Source: an uncultured Gammaproteobacteria bacterium (GTDB lineage Bacteria; Pseudomonadota; Gammaproteobacteria; Pseudomonadales; UBA5518). From it: a stretch of DNA of 17,528 nt. Below the pieces are notes generated by a model that saw only the letters and a program-made list of their open reading frames with translations, ran no database searches and was not told the DNA's origin. Location: NCBI GenBank assembly GCA_903921135.1, contig CAIXOY010000183.1:1-17528 (forward strand), given 5' to 3'. Position numbers and translations under genes: made by a program. Of this stretch, positions 6,731 through 17,528 are shown one piece after another (positions within the stretch are counted from its first letter, which is position 1; every line of letters starts with the position of its first letter).

Positions 6731-6934
6731 AGTGGTTCCGGGTGAGACCGGGCCGGGCTCCGCCGACCGTCTGAAGACCGCTCACCTCGTGCACCACCCT
6801 GATAGGGGCAAACACGTATCTCCCGAGCGTTGCTGCACCGCAGCCGTGCAAACATAATAGCCGTTCAAGGTTTCGGCAAATGCCGGGGGCTCTTGCAGAG
6901 CCACCCCGCGGTACCCCGCTAGTGGAGGACAGCT
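6731..6934. promoter_or_regulatory. Divergent control region of the c-di-GMP phosphorelay
   Basis: This 204-base non-coding stretch separates the EAL regulator (minus) from the HD-GYP operon (plus). Best plus-strand promoter candidate: TTGCTG (6830-6835), 17-base spacer, CATAAT (6853-6858), placing a start near 6865. A seven-base direct repeat GCAAACA occurs at 6808-6814 and 6848-6854, 40 bases apart. Small perfect stem-loops occur at 6832-6844 (GCTGC-ACC-GCAGC), 6874-6885 (CGGC-AAAT-GCCG) and 6888-6902 (GGCTCT-TGC-AGAGCC); the last two would lie in the operon leader. The ribosome site of the operon is GTGGAGGA (6922-6929). No clear minus-strand promoter was found. Confidence 0.45.
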
Positions 6935-8065
6935 ATGTCTGCCGTTCTGACGGCCCAACAGGCCAGCCCGGCGCGGCGCACCGTGATGGTGGTGGACGAC
7001 ACCCCCGAGAACCTGACCCTGCTCGGAGAAATCCTCATGCCGCATTACGGCGTGCGGGTGGCCAGTTCGGGTGCGCGGGCGCTGGCGGCCGCCCGCATCG
7101 ACCCGCGTCCGGATCTCATCCTGCTCGACGTCATGATGCCGGTGATGGACGGTTACGAGGTCATCAGTCGCCTGCGTGCAGACCCGGAGACGGCAGACAT
7201 CCCCGTGATCTTCGTGACGGCGCTCGCCGCCACCGACGACGAGACCAAGGGCCTGGAGCTCGGCGCGGTCGATTACATCACCAAGCCCGTACGCCCCTCG
7301 ATCGTGCTCGCCCGGGTTCATGCCCACCTCGAGCTGAAGGACGCACGGGATCTCCTGCGCAACCAGAACGCCTGGCTCGAGGGCGAAGTCCGTCGGCGCA
7401 TGCAGCAGAACCAGATGGTGCAGGACGTAAGCATGCGGGCGCTGGCGAGCCTGGCCGAGGCCCGCGACAACGAGACCGGCAACCACATCCTGCGCACCCA
7501 GAACTACGTGAAGGTGCTCGCCACGCAGCTGTCCACGCTGCCGCGCTACACGGACCTGCTCACGCCCGACCTGATCGAGACCTACACCAAGGCCGCACCG
7601 CTCCACGACATCGGCAAGGTGGGCATCCCCGACTACATCCTCCACAAGCCCGGCAAGCACACGCCCGAGGAGTGGGAGATCATGATGACCCACGCCAAGA
7701 TCGGCTCTGATGCGATCTGGCGCTCCATCCAGGACGAGGACGACCGCGTCGCCCTCGACTTCATGTACGTCGCGATGGAGATTTCCCACTACCACCACGA
7801 GAAATGGGACGGCAGCGGCTATCCCGAGCGCCTGCAGGGCGAGCAGATCCCGCTGCCGGCGCGGCTGATGGCCCTCGGTGACGTCTTCGACGCCCTGATC
7901 AGCAAGCGTGTCTACAAGCCTGCGTTCCCGATCGAGAAAGCCACCGAGATCATTCTCGAGGGGCGTGGCAAGCATTTCGACCCTGACGTGGTCGACGCCT
8001 ACGTCGCGCGTATCGACGATTTCCGCCAGATCGCGCTGCGCTACACCGACGCTCCCGGAGAATGA
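6935..8065 (+). CDS. REC-HD-GYP response regulator, c-di-GMP phosphodiesterase
   Basis: The product is 376 residues. The receiver domain (about 15-132) has D21/D22, phosphoacceptor D65 (LLDVMMP), T95 and K117. A linker helix (about 135-165) joins it to an HD-GYP domain (about 165-370). The domain keeps E180-x3-H184, H224/D225 (HDIGKVGIP), H253, H287/H288 (YHHEKWDG), GSGYP (293-297) and D316. That is the ligand set of the trinuclear-metal HD-GYP enzymes, so hydrolysis of c-di-GMP to pGpG and/or GMP is expected. The architecture equals that of RpfG-type regulators, although the usual rpfC/rpfF partners are absent. The start has a strong ribosome site (GGAGGA). The stop overlaps the start of the PhnD-type hybrid kinase (ATGA at 8062-8065), so the two are translationally coupled and this is the most likely output of the kinases that follow. 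Confidence 0.93.
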   Translation: MSAVLTAQQASPARRTVMVVDDTPENLTLLGEILMPHYGVRVASSGARALAAARIDPRPDLILLDVMMPVMDGYEVISRLRADPETADIPVIFVTALAATDDETKGLELGAVDYITKPVRPSIVLARVHAHLELKDARDLLRNQNAWLEGEVRRRMQQNQMVQDVSMRALASLAEARDNETGNHILRTQNYVKVLATQLSTLPRYTDLLTPDLIETYTKAAPLHDIGKVGIPDYILHKPGKHTPEEWEIMMTHAKIGSDAIWRSIQDEDDRVALDFMYVAMEISHYHHEKWDGSGYPERLQGEQIPLPARLMALGDVFDALISKRVYKPAFPIEKATEIILEGRGKHFDPDVVDAYVARIDDFRQIALRYTDAPGE

Positions 8066-11000
8066 TGCCATCCCGCCGCCCGGGGGCCCGGGCCATCGCT
8101 GCGGCGGAGCGGTTTTTCCTGCATCTTGGCCGGCTGCTGCCGGCCGCGCTGTTGTGCCTCTCGGTGGCGGCAAGCGCGGCAGATCGCATCCGCATCGGCC
8201 TGATCGGCGTGGATTTCGATGCCCGCGACGCGGGGCGTGTCGAAGAGCTCATGGCGGCGATCACGGCGGGCTATGGTGACGGCACCACGGTCGAGGCGCT
8301 CATCCTCGATTACGAGGGGATGGAGGCCGCGATCCGCGCGCGCGATGTCAATTTCGTCGCAGTCACGCCCCCCGACTACCTCCGCTACGCCCACAGCGGC
8401 GAGCTCGCTCCCCCCATCGCGTCGGTGTCGCATACGCAGCGCGGCCGGATCGTCCAGGAACTCGCGGGCACCATTCTCGTGCGTGCCGACCGCCCGGAAC
8501 TGCAGTCCCTCGAGGACATCCCCGGCAAGCGCATCGCCGCTGTGTCGCAGCACTCGCTGGGGGGATACCTTGCACAGGCCTACGAGCTGCATCGGCGCGG
8601 CATACCCTTGCCCGCGGAGGAGGGCATCAACTTCACCGGGCTGCCCCAGCAAAACGCCCTCGATGCCCTGATGCAGGGCCGTGCGGACGCGATCTTCGTC
8701 ACGGCCGGCATGCTCGAATACTGGATCGATCTCGGCCTCGTGAGGCCAGGGCAGTTACGGGTGCTCGGTGCCCGCAGGCTGCCCGGCTATCCCGTGGCCC
8801 TGTCGACACGCCTTTATCCCAACGTCGCGATCGCGCCGCTTTCCGGCACAGACGAAGGCCTGAGCGAGCGCTTCATGTCGGTGCTGCTGCGCGTGTCCAG
8901 CCCCACGCAGTCACCTGCGCTTTTCAGTGTGAGCGGATTCGGCCTGCCGCAGGATTACCGTGACGTGGAGGCGTTGATGCGCGAGTTGCGCGTGCCGCCG
9001 TTCGATGACCTTCCCGTCGTCAGTTTTGGCGAGATCTGGCGTGATCACCGATCCATGCTGATCGAACTCGTGGCGGCGGCAGTGGTGGTGCTGGTGCTGC
9101 TTGGCATCATGGTCCGCAGCACCCGGCGGCTGCGGCGTGTGCGAGAGACACTGCGCCAGAAAGCGGCACAACTGGAGGAGCAGCGCGCGCGCCTGCGGTT
9201 GCTGCTCGACACCATCCCCGACAAGGTCTGGTTCAAGGATTCCCACGGCACCTACGTCTTCTGCAACCCGGGTTTTGCTGCGCTCTCGGCAGAGGGCGAG
9301 GCCGGCATCGTCGGCCACACCGACGCCGAATTCTTCGATCCCGTGCTGGCCGGGCTGCACGCCGACCGCGACCTGTACGCCATGCAGGTCGACAACCCGG
9401 TCACCTCCGAGGAATGGATGGTGGCGAAGGGGAAGGGCGCTGCAGGGCTTTTCCAGACCACCCGTACGGCGGTGCGTGGGCCGGATGGCGAGGTGCTTGG
9501 TGTGCTGGGCGTCTCGCGCGATATCACCGCGCTGCGCGATGCGGAAATGGCCCTTGCCAAGCGCGTGAGCGAACAGCTTTGCCTGTATGCGGTGTTCCGC
9601 GCCACCGAGGACGCATCGCTCGCGCCCGAGGCGATGTTCCGCGCCGTGTTGCCTTTGCTCCCGTCGGGCTGGAGCGTGCCCGAGGCGCTCGCGGTGCGCA
9701 TCGAATGGGATGGCTGCGTCCACGCGAGCCCCGCCTGGCCCGCCGACGCCGAGGCTCACCAGGACACCGCGCTCGTGATCGATGGCGTGGCGCGCGGATG
9801 GCTCACGGTGGCCTACCGCTCGCCACAGCCCGTGCGCTACGAGGGGCCTTTCCTCCGCGAGGAGCGCAAACTGCTCGAGGCCATCGGCACCCGCCTCTGC
9901 GAGGCTGTGCAGCGCACCGACGGCGCACGGCGGCTGCGCGAGAGCGAGCAGCGCTTCCGGGGTCTCTTCACCGACACGCGCCAGGCACTGTTGCTGCAGA
10001 CCGAGACGTGCTTCGTCGATGCCAACCAGGCCGCGCTGCAGATGCTCGGCTTCGATTCGCTCGCCGAACTGGTGGACCGCTCGCCCGCGGAGTTCTCGCC
10101 GGAGTACCAGCCCGACGGACGGCGCTCCGACGAGCGTGTCGCCGAAATCACGCGTCAGGCCCTCGAACAGGGCGCGATCCAGTTCGAGTGGGAACACATC
10201 CGGCGCAATGGCGAGCACTTCTTCGTCGAGGTGCTGCTCACGCCCATCCAGATCGACGGCCAACGGCAGATACACGTCGCCTGGCGCGATATCACGGATC
10301 GCCGGAGAGTCGAGCAGGAACTGCGCAAGCTCTATCTGGTGGCGGAGCAGAGCCCGAACGGTGTGGTGATCACGGACCTCGCGGGCATCATCGAGTACGT
10401 GAACGAGGCCTTCGTCCGCAGCCACGGCCGGGCGCGCGATGAGTTGCTGGGCCGGCGCTTCGAGATGTTCGGCGGCGGCACGGGGTTCGGGGATGCACTG
10501 GCGGGGATCCGTGCCGAACTCGCGGAGACCGGATGCTGGCGTGGTGAATTGTCCCGCATGGGACTCGATGGCGAAGAGCGCATCGAACGCGTGCTGATCA
10601 ATCTGCTCCGCGACGAGACAGGACGCGGCAGCGGCTTCGTCTGCATCATCGAGGATGCCACTGCCGCGCGGCGTACGAGCCGCGAACTCGAGCAGTACCG
10701 CGAGAATCTCGAAGAGCTTGTGGCCGCGCGCACCGCCGAACTGGAGCGCGCCAACGAGGCCGTGCGCCTGAACGAGGAGCGTCTGAACTACGCCCTCGAC
10801 GCGACCAACGACGGGCTCTTCGACTGCGACCTCAAGACCGGAAAGGTTGTCTGCAGCCCTGCCTGGTTCCGTCTGCTCGGCTACGATCCGGCGACACTTC
10901 CGGACGATTTCGACAGCCGCTGGACCAAGCTGCTGCATCCTGATGATCTGGCGCGTGCGCAGGCAACCGCAGCCTTGGTGTTCGACCGCGGCTGGAGCGA

Positions 11001-12963
11001 TGCGGACGAGTACCGGATGCGCACGGGTGACGGCGCCTGGAAGTGGGTTCTGGCGCGCGGCAAGGTGGTGGAGCGCGATCCCTCCGGCGCGCCGGTCCGG
11101 ATGGTGGGCACGCTGGTTGATCTCGATGCACGCAAGCGGCTCGAACTGGAGTTGCGCCAGGCGCTCGAGCGCGCCGAGGCGGCCAGCGTGGCGAAGAGCA
11201 CCTTCCTTGCCAACATGAGCCACGAGATCCGCACGCCGATGAACGCGATCATCGGTTTCGCGCACCTGCTGTCGCGGGAGATCCGCGAGCCTGGCCAGAA
11301 AGACAGGCTGCAGAAGATCAGTTCCTCCGCGAGGCACCTGCTCGGCATCATCAACGACATCCTCGATCTCTCGAAAATCGAGGCCGAACGCGTGACGCTC
11401 GACGAGAGCGCCCTGAACGTGGTCGCGTTGCTCGCCGATGTGCGGGGCATGGTCTCGGAGCGTGCGGAGGCCCGCGGTCTAGCGCTGCAGGAGGAGCACG
11501 ATCCGCGTCTTGCCGGCATGCCGCTCCTCGGCGACGCGATGCGGCTCACGCAGGTGCTGGTCAACTTCGCCGGCAACGCCATCAAGTTCACGGAGCGCGG
11601 CAGCGTCACGCTGGCGGTGGCTATCGTCTCGGAGGAGCCCGGTCGCATCGTGTTGCGTTTCGAGGTGCGGGACACCGGCATAGGTATTGCGCCGGAGCAG
11701 CAGGCACTCATATTCCAGCCCTTCGTGCAGGCGCAGGACGCGACCACGCGCCGCTATGGCGGTACGGGCCTCGGGCTCGCGATCAGCCGTCACCTCGCGG
11801 CATTGATGGGCGGCGAAACCGGGGTCAGCAGCGAACCGGGTGTTGGCAGCACGTTCTGGTTCACCGCCGTGTTGCGGCCCGCGCCGGGGCTGCCCGCCCT
11901 CGCCGGGCCCGAGGTGCAACCAGTTCTGCAACCCGAGGCTGACATCCCCTCGACGATGCGCCTGCTGCTGGTCGAGGACAACGAGATCAACCGCGAGGTC
12001 GCGCTCGAATTGCTGCATGTGATGGGTGTCGAAGCGGATGTGGCGGTGAACGGTGCGCAGGCCGTCACCATGGCCGGACGCGGCTACGACCTCATCCTCA
12101 TGGATGTGCAGATGCCGGTGATGGACGGCCTCGAGGCAACGCGTCGCATCCGCGCCACGGCCTCGGGACGTGAGGTTCCGATCCTCGCCATGACGGCCAA
12201 CGCCTTCGATGAGGATCGCCGGGTCTGTCTCGAGGCGGGCATGAACGGCCATGTCTCCAAGCCCGTTGACCCCGTGCAGTTGCGTGCCGCCATCCTCGCG
12301 ACGGCAGGCAAGCCCGGCGTGACGCCGGCGCAGCCGCCCCCGGCGCCGACCGATACCGCGCCCGCGTTGCTCGATATCGCATCCGGCCTGCGCTCCTTCG
12401 GTGGCGTGCGCTCGAGTTACGAGCGGATGCTGCGGCGCTTCCCGGCGCTGCACCGCGTCGATGCCAGCCAGTTCCGCGATGCCGTGGAGGCGGCGGATCC
12501 AGACAGAGCCCGCCGTGTCGTCCACACGCTGAAGGGCGTGGCCGCTACGTTGGGCGCGCAGGCCTTGCGCGCGGCCGCTGCCGAGTGCGAGGAATGGTTG
12601 GCAGCCGGCGCAACTGCCGCGCCCGACGCGCCTGCCGAACGTTTGATGCGCGTCCTCGCCGCGACCATCGACGCCATCCAGGCCACGTTCCCGTCAGAGG
12701 CGGCGCTGCCGCAGTCCGCTCCGACGGTGATGCTGAGCGATGAGGACGCGGCCGAGCGCATGAGCCGGCTCGAGTGGCTTCTCGCGCACGACGACATGCG
12801 AGCCGGCGAGCTCTGGCAGGAGCTCGCGCCCTGGTGCACGGCGGAATTCGGCGAGCAGGCGGTGGCCGCGCTCGCCCGCGCCGTGCAGGACTTCGACTTC
12901 CCCGCGGCCACACAGCAACTGCGCCTCCTGCAGTCCCGCTCCCCTCCGGAACAGGTGCACTGA
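8062..12963 (+). CDS. Hybrid sensor kinase with PhnD-like periplasmic domain, PAS domains, HisKA-HATPase-REC-Hpt
   Basis: The product is 1633 residues. An N-terminal hydrophobic signal or anchor (about 15-40, ending VAASAA) precedes a periplasmic domain (about 43-320) of the PhnD/phosphonate-type substrate-binding family: VTPPDYL, DIPGKRIAAVSQHSLGGYL, ALMQGRADAIFV. A membrane helix spans about 334-350. The cytoplasmic part has PAS1 (about 377-490), a GAF-like region (about 505-625, with GPFLREERKLL), PAS2 (about 629-745), PAS3 (about 758-865), a coiled coil (about 873-905) and PAS4 (about 905-1025). The core follows: HisKA with H1054 (NMSHEIRTPMN), HATPase with N1168/N1172 and GTGLGL (1234-1239), a receiver from M1299 with D1348, and Hpt with H1488 (VVHTLKG). 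A helical tail ends the protein. This is a complete His-Asp-His phosphorelay of BarA/EvgS type. The start overlaps the HD-GYP stop; M2 at 8065 is equally possible. The ligand is unknown. Confidence 0.92.
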   Translation: MMPSRRPGARAIAAAERFFLHLGRLLPAALLCLSVAASAADRIRIGLIGVDFDARDAGRVEELMAAITAGYGDGTTVEALILDYEGMEAAIRARDVNFVAVTPPDYLRYAHSGELAPPIASVSHTQRGRIVQELAGTILVRADRPELQSLEDIPGKRIAAVSQHSLGGYLAQAYELHRRGIPLPAEEGINFTGLPQQNALDALMQGRADAIFVTAGMLEYWIDLGLVRPGQLRVLGARRLPGYPVALSTRLYPNVAIAPLSGTDEGLSERFMSVLLRVSSPTQSPALFSVSGFGLPQDYRDVEALMRELRVPPFDDLPVVSFGEIWRDHRSMLIELVAAAVVVLVLLGIMVRSTRRLRRVRETLRQKAAQLEEQRARLRLLLDTIPDKVWFKDSHGTYVFCNPGFAALSAEGEAGIVGHTDAEFFDPVLAGLHADRDLYAMQVDNPVTSEEWMVAKGKGAAGLFQTTRTAVRGPDGEVLGVLGVSRDITALRDAEMALAKRVSEQLCLYAVFRATEDASLAPEAMFRAVLPLLPSGWSVPEALAVRIEWDGCVHASPAWPADAEAHQDTALVIDGVARGWLTVAYRSPQPVRYEGPFLREERKLLEAIGTRLCEAVQRTDGARRLRESEQRFRGLFTDTRQALLLQTETCFVDANQAALQMLGFDSLAELVDRSPAEFSPEYQPDGRRSDERVAEITRQALEQGAIQFEWEHIRRNGEHFFVEVLLTPIQIDGQRQIHVAWRDITDRRRVEQELRKLYLVAEQSPNGVVITDLAGIIEYVNEAFVRSHGRARDELLGRRFEMFGGGTGFGDALAGIRAELAETGCWRGELSRMGLDGEERIERVLINLLRDETGRGSGFVCIIEDATAARRTSRELEQYRENLEELVAARTAELERANEAVRLNEERLNYALDATNDGLFDCDLKTGKVVCSPAWFRLLGYDPATLPDDFDSRWTKLLHPDDLARAQATAALVFDRGWSDADEYRMRTGDGAWKWVLARGKVVERDPSGAPVRMVGTLVDLDARKRLELELRQALERAEAASVAKSTFLANMSHEIRTPMNAIIGFAHLLSREIREPGQKDRLQKISSSARHLLGIINDILDLSKIEAERVTLDESALNVVALLADVRGMVSERAEARGLALQEEHDPRLAGMPLLGDAMRLTQVLVNFAGNAIKFTERGSVTLAVAIVSEEPGRIVLRFEVRDTGIGIAPEQQALIFQPFVQAQDATTRRYGGTGLGLAISRHLAALMGGETGVSSEPGVGSTFWFTAVLRPAPGLPALAGPEVQPVLQPEADIPSTMRLLLVEDNEINREVALELLHVMGVEADVAVNGAQAVTMAGRGYDLILMDVQMPVMDGLEATRRIRATASGREVPILAMTANAFDEDRRVCLEAGMNGHVSKPVDPVQLRAAILATAGKPGVTPAQPPPAPTDTAPALLDIASGLRSFGGVRSSYERMLRRFPALHRVDASQFRDAVEAADPDRARRVVHTLKGVAATLGAQALRAAAAECEEWLAAGATAAPDAPAERLMRVLAATIDAIQATFPSEAALPQSAPTVMLSDEDAAERMSRLEWLLAHDDMRAGELWQELAPWCTAEFGEQAVAALARAVQDFDFPAATQQLRLLQSRSPPEQVH

Positions 12964-12964
12964 C

Positions 12965-16329
<3,365 letters not shown>

Positions 16330-16333
<4 letters not shown>

Positions 16334-17148
16334 CCCAGCCCCCGCCACCGGCGACGCCCCCTGCGCGAAGCAACGCTTGTGTCCTGCTGGTCGACGACGA
16401 CCTGCTCAGTCAGGAGGTGGGCATCGGGATGCTCGAGGAACTCGCGCTCCGTGTGGTCGTGGTGGCAGACGGCGCCGAGGCCGTGCGCCTTGCGGCGGCG
16501 GGCGGTATCGACCTGATCCTCATGGATGTGCAGATGCCCGTGATGGACGGGCTCTCCGCTACCCGCGCCATCCGCGCCATTCCCGGTTGTGCCGCCCTGC
16601 CGATCATCGCCATGAGCGCCAACGCCTTCCCCGAGGACCGGCTGCGCTGTCTTGGCGCGGGCATGAATGCCCATGTCGCCAAGCCCGTCGATTTCGACAC
16701 CCTTTGCGGGGAGCTTGCGCGCTGGCTGCCCGTCGATGCGCAGCCGGTCCGTGCCGAGCCGAGCGACAGCGTGGCCGCCGGGATTGCCGATGCCGCCTCT
16801 CTCATCGATGCCGAGGCAGGGCTGCGTTACTTCAGTGGGCGTGAGGACGCGTACCACCGCATGCTCCATCGCTTCGCGATGGTGCGCAGCGGCGACGCAG
16901 CGCTTGCCGCTGGCGCGCTCGCGGCGGGCAGCGCACAACAGGCCGGGCGTATTGCGCATTCACTGAAGAGCATGGCAGCCACGCTGGGTATCACTGCGCT
17001 GCGCGATGCGAGCGCTGAACTGGAGCGGCAGATCGGAGAGGGCGACAGCGCCGCGATCACGACGGCCTTGCGGCTGCTCGATAGCACCTTGCATGCCGTC
17101 TGCGAAGAGATCGTTGCGCGCTTCAGTGCCGGTGCCGAGGCATCCTGA
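16330..17148 (+). CDS. Stand-alone REC-Hpt phosphotransfer protein
   Basis: The product is 272 residues from the ATG at 16330, which overlaps the previous stop (ATGA). A longer in-frame form would run about 290 bases into the kinase gene and is rejected. Residues about 16-135 are a receiver: D22/D23/D24 (LLVDDDLL), phosphoacceptor D66 (LMDVQMP), S98 (AMSANAF) and K119 (VAKPVD). Residues about 160-260 are an Hpt four-helix bundle with phosphorylatable H210 (IAHSLKSMAATLG). There is no kinase core, DNA-binding domain or membrane segment, so it is a soluble relay that can take phosphate on Asp and pass it through His, or the reverse. As the last gene of the operon it probably shuttles phosphate between the two hybrid kinases and the REC-EAL and REC-HD-GYP regulators. 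The receiver resembles the last receiver of each kinase, consistent with descent from a kinase C-terminus. Confidence 0.9.
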
Positions 17149-17154
17149 TCCGGC

Positions 17155-17457
17155 TTACTCCCGGTCCGAGGGATAGCCCTGCAGCAACATCTGCACGAAC
17201 TGCCGGATGCCCATATCGCTCTGCACCGTAACCGCGGTGAATTCGAAGAGCTTGGGGTCGAGGTCGTCGGACAGCATGAGCAAATCCGGCGGCACCGTCC
17301 CCAACATATTGGTGAGGCTGGCGAGGCTGCCGTGGGTGCTGATCTGCTTGACGCCAGCATGGCTGAGGATTTGGCGCAGTTCGCGCCGCGACTGCTCGTC
17401 GGGATCGCCGATGAACGCGACGACCTTCTCCATGGCTTGGAGATCAAAGTCGCTCAT
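17155..17457 (-). CDS. Short degenerate receiver-like protein, probably truncated
   Basis: The product is 100 residues from the ATG at 17457, with only a weak ribosome site (GGGCGAAG). A TTG at 17493 in the same frame is a possible but less likely start. Residues about 11-70 resemble the first half of a receiver: KVVAFIGDPDEQSRRELRQIL with the acidic pocket D18/D20, a second strand-helix, then PPDLLMLSDD. By alignment with PDLILLD the phosphoacceptor place holds S63, with D64 beside it. The second half (strands 4 and 5, the Thr/Ser switch and the conserved Lys) is missing; residues 74-100 do not continue the fold in this or the other two frames. The gene converges on the REC-Hpt gene with six bases between stops. 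It may be a remnant whose 3' end was replaced when the operon arrived, or a small pseudo-receiver. Expression is uncertain. Confidence 0.5.
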   Translation of the reverse strand: MSDFDLQAMEKVVAFIGDPDEQSRRELRQILSHAGVKQISTHGSLASLTNMLGTVPPDLLMLSDDLDPKLFEFTAVTVQSDMGIRQFVQMLLQGYPSDRE

Positions 17458-17504
17458 GACTTCGCCCGACGTCCCCCGCACGACAAACCCCAATCCGCGC
17501 TTCG

Positions 17505-17521
17505 GCCCTTGCCGGGCTTTT
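17505..17521 (+). terminator. Possible weak hairpin-T terminator
   Basis: GCCC (17505-17508), a five-base loop and GGGC (17514-17517) are followed by TTTT (17518-17521). The stem is only four base pairs, so it is a weak candidate. It would end plus-strand transcripts leaving the phosphorelay operon, on the far side of the short convergent gene. The remainder of 17458-17528 shows no other feature. Confidence 0.25.
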
Positions 17522-17528
17522 CAACGCG

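Noticed and set aside
6795..6900. Possible c-di-GMP (GEMM-type) riboswitch, because AGGGGCAAAC and GTGCAAAC...AGCC recall parts of the GEMM-I consensus beside c-di-GMP genes
   Set aside because: The paired P1b stem and the downstream GGTAGC...GGGTTACC tetraloop-receptor half are not present, and the likely transcription start lies downstream of the first motif. A covariance-model search would decide.
8911..11337. Long minus-strand reading frame of about 808 codons inside the PhnD-type kinase gene, and similar ones at 13865-15988, 3930-5294 and 6782-8173
   Set aside because: They mirror high-GC coding DNA on the other strand, show no recognisable domains, and overlap genes with clear motifs throughout.

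Overview
The window is 17.5 kb of GC-rich, densely coding bacterial DNA, most likely from a gammaproteobacterium. The support is a FecA-type TonB receptor behind a classical Fur operator, REP-like GTGGGAGCGGG/GCCCGCG palindromes of the kind scattered through Pseudomonas and Xanthomonas-like genomes, and large BarA-style hybrid kinases. The genus cannot be fixed from the sequence. I see no tRNA, rRNA, CRISPR array, transposase or phage gene.

Region 1 (1-3025) looks like iron and electron transfer. A cytochrome b561-family membrane protein (running off the left edge) and a small secreted PepSY protein form an overlapping minus-strand pair. They diverge from a FecA-like TonB-dependent receptor. 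Two overlapping Fur-box matches lie in the shared intergenic region, and they argue that the receptor starts at a GTG at 833, not at the ATG at 782.

Region 2 (3041-5498) holds small metabolic or detoxification-type genes: a limonene-1,2-epoxide-hydrolase-like protein (minus), a GFA (CENP-V-type zinc) domain fused to a glyoxalase-like VOC domain (plus), a patch of REP-like palindromes, and a DUF1214 protein (plus).

Region 3 (5501-17457) is the striking part: a multi-branch phosphorelay whose only visible outputs are c-di-GMP domains. A REC-EAL response regulator (minus) diverges from a tight four-gene operon (plus): a REC-HD-GYP regulator, a 1633-residue hybrid kinase with a PhnD-like periplasmic binding domain, four PAS-type domains, a GAF-like region, HisKA, HATPase, REC and Hpt, a 1122-residue MHYT hybrid kinase with PAS, HisKA, HATPase, two RECs and Hpt, and a stand-alone REC-Hpt protein. 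The operon junctions are an ATGA overlap, a one-base gap and an ATGA overlap. The HD-GYP protein keeps the full set of trinuclear-metal ligands. The EAL protein has lost at least two catalytic acidic residues, so c-di-GMP hydrolysis probably rests on the HD-GYP enzyme. The layout recalls the Roc (Pseudomonas) and Vie (Vibrio) systems but with different sensory inputs, an HD-GYP enzyme and no DNA-binding output in the window. A short, degenerate, apparently truncated receiver gene lies convergent to the operon end.

The likely joint function is inference: periplasmic ligand binding (PhnD-like domain) and a membrane cue (MHYT) are integrated through shared Hpt and REC domains to tune c-di-GMP and so the attachment/motility decision.
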